Below, in pieces: positions 17,238 through 25,841 of a stretch of 64,000 bases of DNA; position 1 is the stretch's first letter; the number at the start of each line of letters is the position of its first letter. Both the position numbers and the translations under genes were made by a program. The notes under the pieces are model-generated. The model was not told the DNA's origin and did no database searches. It worked only from the letters and a program-made list of their open reading frames with translations. Source of the stretch: UBA1672 sp050633505 (GTDB taxonomy: Bacteria; Pseudomonadota; Alphaproteobacteria; Micavibrionales; Micavibrionaceae); assembly GCA_050633505.1 (NCBI GenBank), contig JBOEGQ010000004.1, forward strand, positions 558,001-622,000, read 5' to 3'.

Positions 17238-17291
17238 GGATATATTAGAATATCCAAATTATATTATGAGTTCCATAGTACTCATAATATA
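17238..17291. promoter_or_regulatory. Two inverted repeats in the divergent RHH/DUF4402 intergenic region
   Basis: GGATAT (17238-17243) and ATATCC (17250-17255) form a 6-bp inverted repeat with a 6-nt spacer. Just beyond, TATATTATGAGT (17260-17271) and ACTCATAATATA (17280-17291) form a perfect 12-bp inverted repeat with an 8-nt spacer. They lie between divergent genes, so a terminator is unlikely and an operator is more plausible. The rest of 17180-17463 is AT-rich and I see nothing else in it. Confidence 0.45.
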
Positions 17292-17463
17292 TATTTACAT
17301 AAAATAGGAAAAAGTGCAAAAAGCAAGGGAAGCAAAGGCATTCCCGATATGAAGCAAATATAATCCCACTTTACATGAATACTATAAGCATCACCCATAA
17401 AATTATATATAAATCAATGACTTAATTATATATTCTTTCACGTTATTGTGAGATAATCTTCGC

Positions 17464-17994
17464 ATGCGTGTGAGGGGAAAAACACATATAGATTTACAAA
17501 AAAAACACATCCTGCTTTTTGCGGCAACCTACGCATGCATGTTTATCGTGGCGCACCCTTCGAATGCACGATCAATCATAGGTAGTGCATCAACAGAAAT
17601 CCGGCAAGCAATTCACATCACGGAAAACCAAGCAATGGATTTTGGTGTACTCGTCATGAGCAACGGAAATGGCGACACCCTATCCCTATCCCCTGATGGA
17701 AGCATTACAAATACAAACGGAAATGTTTCCCCAATCGGCAACACGCAATATGCCGTATTTTCTGCATCAGGCACACCCAACACACCATTAAGCATCTCTT
17801 TCCAGAACGGATCTCTAACAGGGAATAGCAACACGATAACCCTGCACAACTTCAATCATAATGCAGGCACCAGCCCCACATTCAATAATAGCGGCACACT
17901 AACCTTCCACGTTGGTGCAGATCTGGAAGTCAACGCAAATCAAGAAACAGGAAGCTATAGCGGCAATTACCAAGTCACCATTAATTACCAATAG
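17464..17994 (+). CDS. DUF4402 pilin-like secreted protein, orphan copy
   Basis: It has 176 residues with an N-terminal export signal (hydrophobic about 15-32, cleavage near SNAR). The body is a beta-rich DUF4402 domain. The early motif ITENQAMDFGVLV and the ending VGADLEVNANQETGSYSGNY...TINYQ closely match the pilin gene at 22021-22521. DUF4402 proteins are found as subunits of chaperone-usher pili. This gene is convergent to the usher, with a 14-nt tail-to-tail overlap. It may be a minor or tip subunit, or an alternative major pilin. No strong ribosome binding site is visible before the ATG. Confidence 0.82.
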   Translation: MRVRGKTHIDLQKKHILLFAATYACMFIVAHPSNARSIIGSASTEIRQAIHITENQAMDFGVLVMSNGNGDTLSLSPDGSITNTNGNVSPIGNTQYAVFSASGTPNTPLSISFQNGSLTGNSNTITLHNFNHNAGTSPTFNNSGTLTFHVGADLEVNANQETGSYSGNYQVTINYQ

Positions 17995-20900
17995 CCTTAA
18001 TAATATCTTCCTCTGTTAGATCTTTAAGATCATCAAAACCAAGGTCTTCACCACGATCATCTTCAACACCATTAGACTTCCCACGCCCCGCATGTGCCAT
18101 GACATCTGCCACCTGTGCAATTTCAAATACGGATGTGGGGCAATATTGGTGCTCAGGCTTAATAAATGCGCACTCCCCATTAAACAGAGCATCACACACC
18201 CGCCCTGCGACCTCCTGATCCATATCATAAAGCACCAATTGATAACGATCATCCCCTTCATGCTGCACAATATAAGAGGCAGGATAATTGTTCCGATCAA
18301 GCAACACCTTCCCCAAATCAACAGAGATTAAGTCCCAAAGCGCCTCAAGCCCCTTTTTTTCATCCAATTCCGATAACGCGATCCCAACCTTCCCCTCTTG
18401 CAATGACGGCCACAACATAAATGAACCGGCGGAAACAAACGGCTCTTCCACAGATAGGGAAACATCCCGTGCAAGTGGCGTGCAATACCCAAGCTCTTGT
18501 AATTGGTCAGGGTCTATACGCAAATGATAATCCCCCATGGGAACATCCTGTATCCAAATAAAACCATCAAACTCTGTAACACCTTGTGCAATAACATCTC
18601 CGCCACCAGCATCAACAACCTGTACGGTAATGGATTGCGCCTCTCTTCTTCGCCCCCTTTTCACAAAAGATACATCACCATCCACCTCCCCAACGAGGAC
18701 CACCGGAAATTCCTTATAAACACCTTGTGTCGGGCGCAAAATATAATCACGAGGCGGCACAACAGAGCGCATAAAAGGATCTGGCAAAGATGATTCATCA
18801 AGATCCAATGTTACCCTCCTATAGGGTGGAACTCCCGTTAAGAAAACATGCCCCTTTTCATCCGTAAACGCTTTACGATTAATACGGGAACCGACAAAAC
18901 CCACATCACTCATCCACGCATCATCATCATCATAGATATGGTTATTATTGCGATCGTAAAAGACCCTTGGTGTGAAAAATGCCGTTTGTGCCAAACGCTT
19001 TTGCCTCATAAAGACACTGCTTTCATGTGGCGAATAACCGATACTGAATGCCGTATTCAAAAGCGCCCTAAACTCATCTGTATCATCATAAGTTACATCA
19101 AAACCAAGACCGATCGCATCAAAATTATGGCTCGCCCCGAGGGTTACACTATGAACGGGGTCTTCCGCACCTGAACGCCTTACCCCTGCGCTTAACACGC
19201 TACGATCACCTATACGCCAGTCTGCATCAAGACTTACCCGATTAAGCTCATATTCCGGCTCAAGCGCATACACAACATTACCGCGTAATGTAAAATCCTG
19301 AAAACGCGATGACACCTGAAATCCCAGATCTGTTTCCCTATCTTCATTTGTTTCTATTTCCTGAGACAACTCACCCGTTATACGTAATTTCGATATGTTT
19401 TTCGTCAGGCGCCCCTGCCACTCAATGCGCTGCTCCTTATCGGTATTGGCATAGCGTTCAAGATTCAAAGAGAACGGTATATTTTTTAACACCGGTAGCA
19501 AGCCAGATAAACGGACATTTGTTCGGTGCTCCAGATCTCCGCCTAAATTTGCACGCAGCGTGTCTTCCGACACAAACCTGTTATAATAGTCATGCTGCAT
19601 CTGCCAGCTTATCCCGCGAAACACACTCTGAAAACGGACACTCGCACTTTGCCCGCTATCACTGGAACGCGCATAAGATAAATCGGCACGCACCCCGATA
19701 AAAGAACGACTATAGCGCATTAAGCCATAGCGCTTGCGCTCTCCCTCAACAGAGACATCAGCAAAGGCGGCATATAAGGACGATTGATCCCCCAGACCAT
19801 ATTGCGCCTGAATTGATGTCCTATATTTCCCCTGATCCGCATCTTGACCAATATTGCGATCCGTAAACAGATTTGTATCGCGTTGAATAAAATCCGCCTT
19901 AAACTCAAAGGCTCCATCCTTAATCGGATTTGCAGATACAAAAAAGCGCTTCTCCTGTACCTCTTTTTGCCCCTGCGGCCCATAAAAAACCAATTCGAAC
20001 ACGTTTAAACCGGGAAGAACGTCAAGATCAAACAGATACTCCCCGTTCTCATCCGGCTCCTCCTGAAACCCCAGTAATTGACCATTGCGCATAACATCAA
20101 TCTGATAACCAACCGGTAATTCACCCCGCAATTGCGCCGTTCCGGATTGGGCCTCTGAAGAATAACCAAAGGGAAAACTGGACACGGAAACACCGCGCCC
20201 CGCCGCCCCTGTTGTAAGAAGGGGAATAGCTGCACTATTCACATCACCAAGACTATATTCACTAAGTCCTGCCCCAAAAAGATCACCATCAACATCCTTA
20301 CGACTTAATGTGGCACGGATATCTGCTTGCGCATTGCCCTGCGTGGTATCATTTACACTAAGAACAAAATCCTGCCCCGCAACAACAGAAGACGCCAATA
20401 ACGAGGTACTGGCCGATAGTCGTTCATCATTACCCTCCTGACCATCATAACGGCTTTGAGCACTAATATTCGCAATTGGGTAAGTAAAGAGCGGATCATC
20501 AACCTCTTCGAGAGGATAACGTTTATGACGAAATCTTCGTGAACCATCTGAAACTTTTTTGCGCTTTTCATCGCGGATCATACGCACTTCAATCGGCAAT
20601 GGCTCTAATGACTTAATCACAATTGCCAACTGTGAGAAGTCAACATCCAATGTGACAGGAAACCATTTCTGCAACAGTTCTAATGAGACATAAATACCAT
20701 CTTCATGGCGCTCTACATCCTGTGAGGACAATGTATAATCCTGCCCCGCAACGACAGCCCGACCTTCCGCAAGATTTAACGAAAACTGACGGCTTTCATC
20801 AAGGAACCACCCTGATGCGTTTCCATCATCAAGATCTACTTCAATTGGAAACTCCAGACTTTTCACAAAATCCGATAAAGAAATATAATATTTCCCCGTT

Positions 20901-21157
20901 TCCAGATCCTCATATGCCAGCAAAAGATCCAGTAAAATAACATTACCAAGATTAAGCGTCAGAAGTAAAAGGTCATCATCCGGCCTTGTTACATATTCGG
21001 CAACCGGACGTGCTTCGGACGTTGCATCGACCTGCACGGCTTTCTCAAGATCATCAACACCTTGCGCCGACACCACGCAGGGATATAAAAGAAAAACACC
21101 AACTAAAAGCGTACAAAATTTATGGTGCGGTGAAGCTAAACTCCGCAGGCGGAGCAT
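17981..21157 (-). CDS. Outer membrane fimbrial usher
   Basis: Pore that assembles and exports chaperone-bound pilins. I chose the ATG at 21157: GAGGAA lies 9 nt upstream, and it begins a signal peptide ending at VVSAQG. ATG 21163 is an alternative. It gives 1058 residues. An N-terminal domain, a plug/loop region (GYQIDVMRNGQLLGFQEE), a long beta-barrel, and a late domain with FFTPRVFYDRNNNHIYDDDD that looks like a carboxypeptidase-regulatory-like insert follow in order. The last 150 or so residues do not look like a standard usher C-terminus. It overlaps the chaperone gene by 38 nt. Confidence 0.85.
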   Translation of the reverse strand: MLRLRSLASPHHKFCTLLVGVFLLYPCVVSAQGVDDLEKAVQVDATSEARPVAEYVTRPDDDLLLLTLNLGNVILLDLLLAYEDLETGKYYISLSDFVKSLEFPIEVDLDDGNASGWFLDESRQFSLNLAEGRAVVAGQDYTLSSQDVERHEDGIYVSLELLQKWFPVTLDVDFSQLAIVIKSLEPLPIEVRMIRDEKRKKVSDGSRRFRHKRYPLEEVDDPLFTYPIANISAQSRYDGQEGNDERLSASTSLLASSVVAGQDFVLSVNDTTQGNAQADIRATLSRKDVDGDLFGAGLSEYSLGDVNSAAIPLLTTGAAGRGVSVSSFPFGYSSEAQSGTAQLRGELPVGYQIDVMRNGQLLGFQEEPDENGEYLFDLDVLPGLNVFELVFYGPQGQKEVQEKRFFVSANPIKDGAFEFKADFIQRDTNLFTDRNIGQDADQGKYRTSIQAQYGLGDQSSLYAAFADVSVEGERKRYGLMRYSRSFIGVRADLSYARSSDSGQSASVRFQSVFRGISWQMQHDYYNRFVSEDTLRANLGGDLEHRTNVRLSGLLPVLKNIPFSLNLERYANTDKEQRIEWQGRLTKNISKLRITGELSQEIETNEDRETDLGFQVSSRFQDFTLRGNVVYALEPEYELNRVSLDADWRIGDRSVLSAGVRRSGAEDPVHSVTLGASHNFDAIGLGFDVTYDDTDEFRALLNTAFSIGYSPHESSVFMRQKRLAQTAFFTPRVFYDRNNNHIYDDDDAWMSDVGFVGSRINRKAFTDEKGHVFLTGVPPYRRVTLDLDESSLPDPFMRSVVPPRDYILRPTQGVYKEFPVVLVGEVDGDVSFVKRGRRREAQSITVQVVDAGGGDVIAQGVTEFDGFIWIQDVPMGDYHLRIDPDQLQELGYCTPLARDVSLSVEEPFVSAGSFMLWPSLQEGKVGIALSELDEKKGLEALWDLISVDLGKVLLDRNNYPASYIVQHEGDDRYQLVLYDMDQEVAGRVCDALFNGECAFIKPEHQYCPTSVFEIAQVADVMAHAGRGKSNGVEDDRGEDLGFDDLKDLTEEDIIKAIGN

Positions 21158-21941
21158 CTTCATATTCCTCTTCCGAACCAAAAGTGACTCGAATATTTTT
21201 ACCAGATAAGGATTTTGCACGCTCAGGGTCTAACTTAATGGAAACAATACGCTTGGGACTTGACAGATAAACTGCCACATTTTTTAGAATACCAATTTTT
21301 TGCGACTCTGCAAAAACATTTGCTGTTCCAATGATAGATTTTGTTCCGGAACGGTTAATTGCAATATCCAAGAAAGTATCTTCTCCGGCTTTGCGAATTT
21401 TAGGTGTGGATAATGAAACATCCGCATCAAGATCCCCTTTACGCAAAATTACGGGCAATGAAATCCCGAAAATGGCCGTCACACTCACCCCCAGATCACC
21501 GTCATTTTCATCTCCGGATGCACTTTCCGCTTTTTTGGCCTTCGGTATTTCCTGAATAAGGATATGAGAGCGATACTCCCCTTCCGGCGCATCGGCAGCC
21601 AAACGAGACATTAAACGAATTTTCTGAGTTTCTTTTGGCTTTAGAGTAACCTGACGTGGGCTATACTTGATATGCCCCTTTGCAAAGAACTCATCCTGCG
21701 CAGGTGTTTCCACCTCAATAAGTTGCCCGTTTTCCTGCATTGCACGATTAACAATCGAGATACGAAAACGCTCTTCCTGATCACCTCTATTTGCAAGCAG
21801 AACCTCAACAATGCGCTGCCCTTCTTTAAACACAACACGTTTTGGACTAACAACAAGGCCACCACCTTGCGCATAAGAAACGGATGTCAGCCCGAACACA
21901 AAAACCAAAGAACAAAGAAAAACATAGAAACAGCGATTCAT
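21120..21941 (-). CDS. Periplasmic fimbrial chaperone (PapD-like)
   Basis: It has 273 residues with a clear signal peptide ending at VSYAQG. Two immunoglobulin-like domains follow. The first shows the PapD pattern: a GLVVSPKRVVF start, LLANRGDQEERFRIS and the SPRQVTLKPKETQKIRL strand. The chaperone donates a strand to DUF4402 pilins in the periplasm and hands them to the usher. An AGGGGC ribosome binding site lies 8 nt before the ATG. It is middle gene of the pilin-chaperone-usher operon. Confidence 0.88.
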   Translation of the reverse strand: MNRCFYVFLCSLVFVFGLTSVSYAQGGGLVVSPKRVVFKEGQRIVEVLLANRGDQEERFRISIVNRAMQENGQLIEVETPAQDEFFAKGHIKYSPRQVTLKPKETQKIRLMSRLAADAPEGEYRSHILIQEIPKAKKAESASGDENDGDLGVSVTAIFGISLPVILRKGDLDADVSLSTPKIRKAGEDTFLDIAINRSGTKSIIGTANVFAESQKIGILKNVAVYLSSPKRIVSIKLDPERAKSLSGKNIRVTFGSEEEYEDAPPAEFSFTAP

Positions 21942-21968
21942 AACAACGCCCCTTTAACAACAATAAAA

Positions 21969-21998
21969 ATGCCTCACTACAACAGTGTAGCGAGGCAT
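21969..21998 (-). terminator. Attenuator hairpin between pilin and chaperone
   Basis: ATGCCTC (21969-21975) plus CTAC (21977-21980) pair with GTAG (21987-21990) plus GAGGCAT (21992-21998) around a 6-nt loop, with one A/C mismatch. On the minus strand the stem is followed by TTTTTATT. It lies within the operon, after the pilin stop, so it probably lowers read-through into the chaperone and usher genes. Confidence 0.75.
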
Positions 21999-22020
21999 TC
22001 AAATCATAACAAGTATCTAA

Positions 22021-22521
22021 TTACTGATAATCAACAGTCAAAGTGTACGTACCAGTATACGTACCACCAGCCTGACCGGCGTTCACTGTCAGATCCGCAC
22101 CAACGGTGAAATTCAGATCACCAGATCCATCAAATGCCGGTGAACCACCTGCACTGTTTGTAAAACTTCCTAATCCCATCGCAGCACCCGGACCAGCCAA
22201 TGTGTTACCTGTACTGAATGAAATTGTAACTGCCGCACTTGGCGTACCTGTTGCAGAGAATTCCCCTGATGCAGCCGTACCTGTAAATGTCGATGCACCC
22301 GTCGCAGATACAGAATCCGCGGTATCCAGAGTAATTGTGTCACCTGTTGAATCTGCAATAATTGTCGCAAAATCCATCGCAGTATCTTGTACCAACGTCA
22401 ACGATTCTTGAATTTCAGCAGACGCATCACCTGTTACATCAACCGCCTGAGCCTGTGATGCAAATGCAATTGCAGAAACAGAAGCCACACTCAATAGACC
22501 TAATTTTTTTACCATACGCAT
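22021..22521 (-). CDS. DUF4402 pilin, main subunit candidate
   Basis: It has 166 residues: a signal peptide ending at SQAQA, then a beta-rich, Thr/Ala/Gly-rich DUF4402 domain. LVQDTAMDFATI near the start and VGADLTVNAGQAGGTYTGTY...TVDYQ at the end match the orphan copy at 17464-17994. It is first in the operon with a GAGGA ribosome binding site, and the hairpin behind it favours high pilin output. The 22522-22731 region upstream is shared with the divergent hybrid kinase and carries the promoters, which I could not define. Confidence 0.85.
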   Translation of the reverse strand: MRMVKKLGLLSVASVSAIAFASQAQAVDVTGDASAEIQESLTLVQDTAMDFATIIADSTGDTITLDTADSVSATGASTFTGTAASGEFSATGTPSAAVTISFSTGNTLAGPGAAMGLGSFTNSAGGSPAFDGSGDLNFTVGADLTVNAGQAGGTYTGTYTLTVDYQ

Positions 22522-22731
22522 AATTATATCCTCTTCATCAAATTTTTTAAAACTGTGGAAAAATGGCAGAGCACCAAAGATCCGATAAAAGTATCATAAT
22601 ACTCACACCTAAGATAGAGGGAGATTATTAAAAAAAAGTAAAAATATTGACTTATTTTCATGTATATTAGTTTTTGTTAAACAACATCGAATACATCATT
22701 TCTTTCATCCTTTTACTTCAGGAGACCATCA

Positions 22732-24288
22732 TTGAATATTCTGATTATTGACGACAACAAAGTTGACAGAATGTTATTCAGGCATTTCGCCGAAGGAAAC
22801 GGTACCCCGATTAATGTCGTCGAAGCCAAGAATGCAAAAGATGGACTAAAGAAAATACAAGATAATACTTTTGAGTGTATCTTTCTGGACTTTATGCTGC
22901 CTAACATGGATGGGATTGACCTTCTTAAAAGCATATACAACCCGGAAACAGAACTTGCCCCCTATCCGGTTGTATTGCTAACAGGTCAAGGACACGAGTC
23001 GATTATCATCGATGCCATCAAATATGGCGCGCAGGATTACCTGATAAAAAGCAATCTCTCAACAGATAGCGTAATGTCTGCCATTGAAAAGGCAAGGCAC
23101 GTCTTTAACATCAAACGCAGCCAGAATGAGACCAAGGCAAAATTAAACCACTCACAAAAAATCGAAGCATTAGGAAAACTCACAGGCGGTATCGCGCACG
23201 ACTTTAACAATATACTGACGATTATTCTGGGCAATATAAAGCTACTCAAAGATGATTATGCCCTCGAAGAACGAAACAAAGAAAAAGACATCCAGAAGAT
23301 CGAAGCCGTGCAACGTGCGGCAAAGCGTGGAGCAGAACTGGTTAAGCACCTGATGATCTTTTCACATCAACGCACTTTAAATCCCAGAGCAACCAACATC
23401 AATACGATCTTAAATGAAACACAAAGCATGCTAAAAAGGACGATAAACCAAAGCATTGCCATTTCATTGGATCTCGCAGATGATTTATGGCTAACCGATA
23501 TTGATCCGACACAATTTGAAAATATGATCATTAACATGTGCGTTAATGCACGCGACGCAATGCCTGATGGCGGACAACTTTCTATACAGACGCATACCAC
23601 AGAGATCACGGTACATGAGGCACACAACCTAAACCTTAGTGCCGGAGCATACATACGCCTGACAGTATCAGATACCGGTGCGGGGATACCAAAAGAAATA
23701 CAAGATAATATTTTTGATCCGTTCTTCACCACCAAAGAAGCAGGAAAAGGGACGGGACTTGGGATGAGTATGGTATACGGATTTGTCAAAGAATGCGGCG
23801 GAACTATACAGCTTACAAGTACAGAGAAAAAAGGGACAACCTTTGATATCTACTTCCCCAAATCATCAAACACCCAAGAAGCGGAAAAAGATACGCAGAA
23901 AAAAGAGACGCTGAAAAAAGGCAACGAAATCATTCTTCTGGTTGAAGACGAGGAAGAGATAAAAGAGCTTGCCGCATGTATATTGGAAGGTCAAGGATAC
24001 ACAATATTACAGGCATCTAATGCGGATGAGGCTCTCAAAATCCTTGTAGATCAATCCCAAGAGATTGATTTATTATTTACCGATATTGTCATGCCCGGTG
24101 AAATTAACGGCGTACAGCTTGTTGCCAGAGCACTGGATCTCAGGCCGGATTTGAAGGTTTTATTTACAACCGGTTTTATCAAGACCTCAATTCCCGATAT
24201 GAACCTATTAGATTCCTACAGCATCCTAGACAAGCCATATCGCCCTGATGGACTTATTCAAGAAGTACAGAAAATTCTGCTTTCATAA
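22732..24288 (+). CDS. Hybrid histidine kinase, REC-HisKA-HATPase-REC
   Basis: It has 518 residues and no membrane segment, so it is cytoplasmic. The N-terminal receiver has phospho-acceptor D53 (IFLDFMLPNMDG). The dimerisation domain carries H156 (GGIAHDFNNIL). The ATPase domain shows NARDAMPDGG, DTGAGIPKEI and GKGTGLGMSMVYGF. A C-terminal receiver begins near 398 with D451 (LFTDIVMPG). The start is TTG at 22732, with AGGAG 8 nt upstream. The input is likely phosphorylation of the first receiver by another kinase. It is divergent from the pilin operon, which makes it a candidate regulator of it. Confidence 0.92.
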   Translation: MNILIIDDNKVDRMLFRHFAEGNGTPINVVEAKNAKDGLKKIQDNTFECIFLDFMLPNMDGIDLLKSIYNPETELAPYPVVLLTGQGHESIIIDAIKYGAQDYLIKSNLSTDSVMSAIEKARHVFNIKRSQNETKAKLNHSQKIEALGKLTGGIAHDFNNILTIILGNIKLLKDDYALEERNKEKDIQKIEAVQRAAKRGAELVKHLMIFSHQRTLNPRATNINTILNETQSMLKRTINQSIAISLDLADDLWLTDIDPTQFENMIINMCVNARDAMPDGGQLSIQTHTTEITVHEAHNLNLSAGAYIRLTVSDTGAGIPKEIQDNIFDPFFTTKEAGKGTGLGMSMVYGFVKECGGTIQLTSTEKKGTTFDIYFPKSSNTQEAEKDTQKKETLKKGNEIILLVEDEEEIKELAACILEGQGYTILQASNADEALKILVDQSQEIDLLFTDIVMPGEINGVQLVARALDLRPDLKVLFTTGFIKTSIPDMNLLDSYSILDKPYRPDGLIQEVQKILLS

Positions 24289-24319
24289 CCTTGCGATTTG
24301 GGCGTACTATCCAACTGTG

Positions 24320-25738
24320 ATGAATGATCAGCATATTACAGCACTCCAAAACTTAGTCGATGATAAAGGCTTTATTCAGGCAGAGGATGCCCGGCCAGCT
24401 TATGATATCGGTGCGCGTGGCGATTACGGACATGCATTATGCATCCTTCGCCCGAATAGCACAGAACAAGTCTCGCGCATTGTATCTTATTGCGCAACAC
24501 ACGACATTCACATCATTCCGCAATCCGGCAATACCGGCCTTGTCGGCGGATCAATTGCCGATGACAGTGGTACACAAGTTCTTATCAATCTTGAACGCAT
24601 GAATGAAGTCCATGACATTGACGTGGCAAACGCATCTATTCATGTCGATGCAGGCACAAGATTATCTACTGCCAATAACGCACTAGAGAGCAATCAATAC
24701 CACATCCCCATTGATTTGGGTTCAGATCCCTGCATTGGGGGAATGATATCAACCAACACAGGCGGGTCGCGTTATTTAAAATACCGCGGTATGCGTGAAC
24801 AGGTTATGGGATTAAAAGCTGTATTGGCCGATAAAAACGGCACAATTGTTGATATGCTTTGCCCTTTGCATAAAAACAATACCGGATTTGATACAAAGCA
24901 ACTTTTTATCGGGTCGTGCGGATCATTTGGCATTATTACAGAGGCGATCATACGTGTATCCCCACTTCTACAACAACGCGCCAGCGCACTCCTCATTCCC
25001 TCATCAATGTCCGCGATTACAGATCTTTTGATCGAAATTGAAAAATCATTCGGTAGCTATCTTAGCGCCTTTGAAGGCATGTCCAAAAACGCCATGCGTT
25101 GCGCACTTAATCATTGCCCGTCCCTGTCCTCTCCATTTGGACAAGATGACATCCCCGATTATGCAATACTGATCGAAATCAGCAGATCATGGCCACAACG
25201 CGAAGCCGAGCAGGAACTAGACGACGTTCTTGAGAGCACCTTGGCAAATCTATGGGAAAACAGCCCCCCTCTTCTGGATAACGCCCTTATCGGATCAGAT
25301 GAAAAACTCTGGGCGTTACGCCATGGCTTATCAGAAGGCGTGCAAAAATCAGGCACGCTATATGCATTTGATATTTCCGTTAAACGAAGTGATATCATCC
25401 CCCTACGCCTACATATAGAAACAGGGATAAAGGCAAAATACGGCAACACATTAACATTATGTGATTTCGGCCATGTAGGAGATGGCGCCTTGCACTGTGC
25501 GCTTGTACTCGATAAAGATGATCCACGTGGAAGAGACAAGTCATTCGAAAAAGAATTACGTGAATGGGTTAACGATCAGGTGGTGTTAGAATTCGGCGGC
25601 AGTTATAGCGCCGAGCACGCCCTAGGACGTAAAGTGCAAGATGCGTACAACAAATACACACCTGCAGAAATCAGGCAGATAACACGCCAGATAAAACAAG
25701 CCATCGCCCCCGCGCCTATTGGCACAGTCGACCTGTAA
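24320..25738 (+). CDS. FAD-linked oxidase, D-2-hydroxyglutarate dehydrogenase-like
   Basis: Flavoprotein of the GlcD/D2HGDH family that oxidises a D-2-hydroxyacid. It has 472 residues from the ATG at 24320. The FAD motif PQSGNTGLVGGSIADDSG, the NTGGSRYLKYRGMREQVMGL segment, metal-site residues in FGHVGDGALH and the late SYSAEHALG motif fit. The NTGLVGGS form is typical of D-2-hydroxyglutarate dehydrogenases. The upstream frame overlaps the kinase gene and is not used. D-lactate dehydrogenase is an alternative. See the HglS-like gene at 63841 for a possible pathway partner. Confidence 0.82.
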   Translation: MNDQHITALQNLVDDKGFIQAEDARPAYDIGARGDYGHALCILRPNSTEQVSRIVSYCATHDIHIIPQSGNTGLVGGSIADDSGTQVLINLERMNEVHDIDVANASIHVDAGTRLSTANNALESNQYHIPIDLGSDPCIGGMISTNTGGSRYLKYRGMREQVMGLKAVLADKNGTIVDMLCPLHKNNTGFDTKQLFIGSCGSFGIITEAIIRVSPLLQQRASALLIPSSMSAITDLLIEIEKSFGSYLSAFEGMSKNAMRCALNHCPSLSSPFGQDDIPDYAILIEISRSWPQREAEQELDDVLESTLANLWENSPPLLDNALIGSDEKLWALRHGLSEGVQKSGTLYAFDISVKRSDIIPLRLHIETGIKAKYGNTLTLCDFGHVGDGALHCALVLDKDDPRGRDKSFEKELREWVNDQVVLEFGGSYSAEHALGRKVQDAYNKYTPAEIRQITRQIKQAIAPAPIGTVDL

Positions 25739-25841
25739 CCCCCGTTAAAACCCGCCAATTTATTTTTGCACTAGGCACAAAGCACGAAGCCTTGTAAAAC
25801 CGAGGTGAACAACGAATAAAAACGTGAAAAGATATAGCCGC

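Noticed and set aside
17401..17433. Direct repeat AATTATATAT (17401-17410 and 17424-17433)
   Set aside because: Low-complexity A/T sequence in an AT-rich spacer; likely chance.
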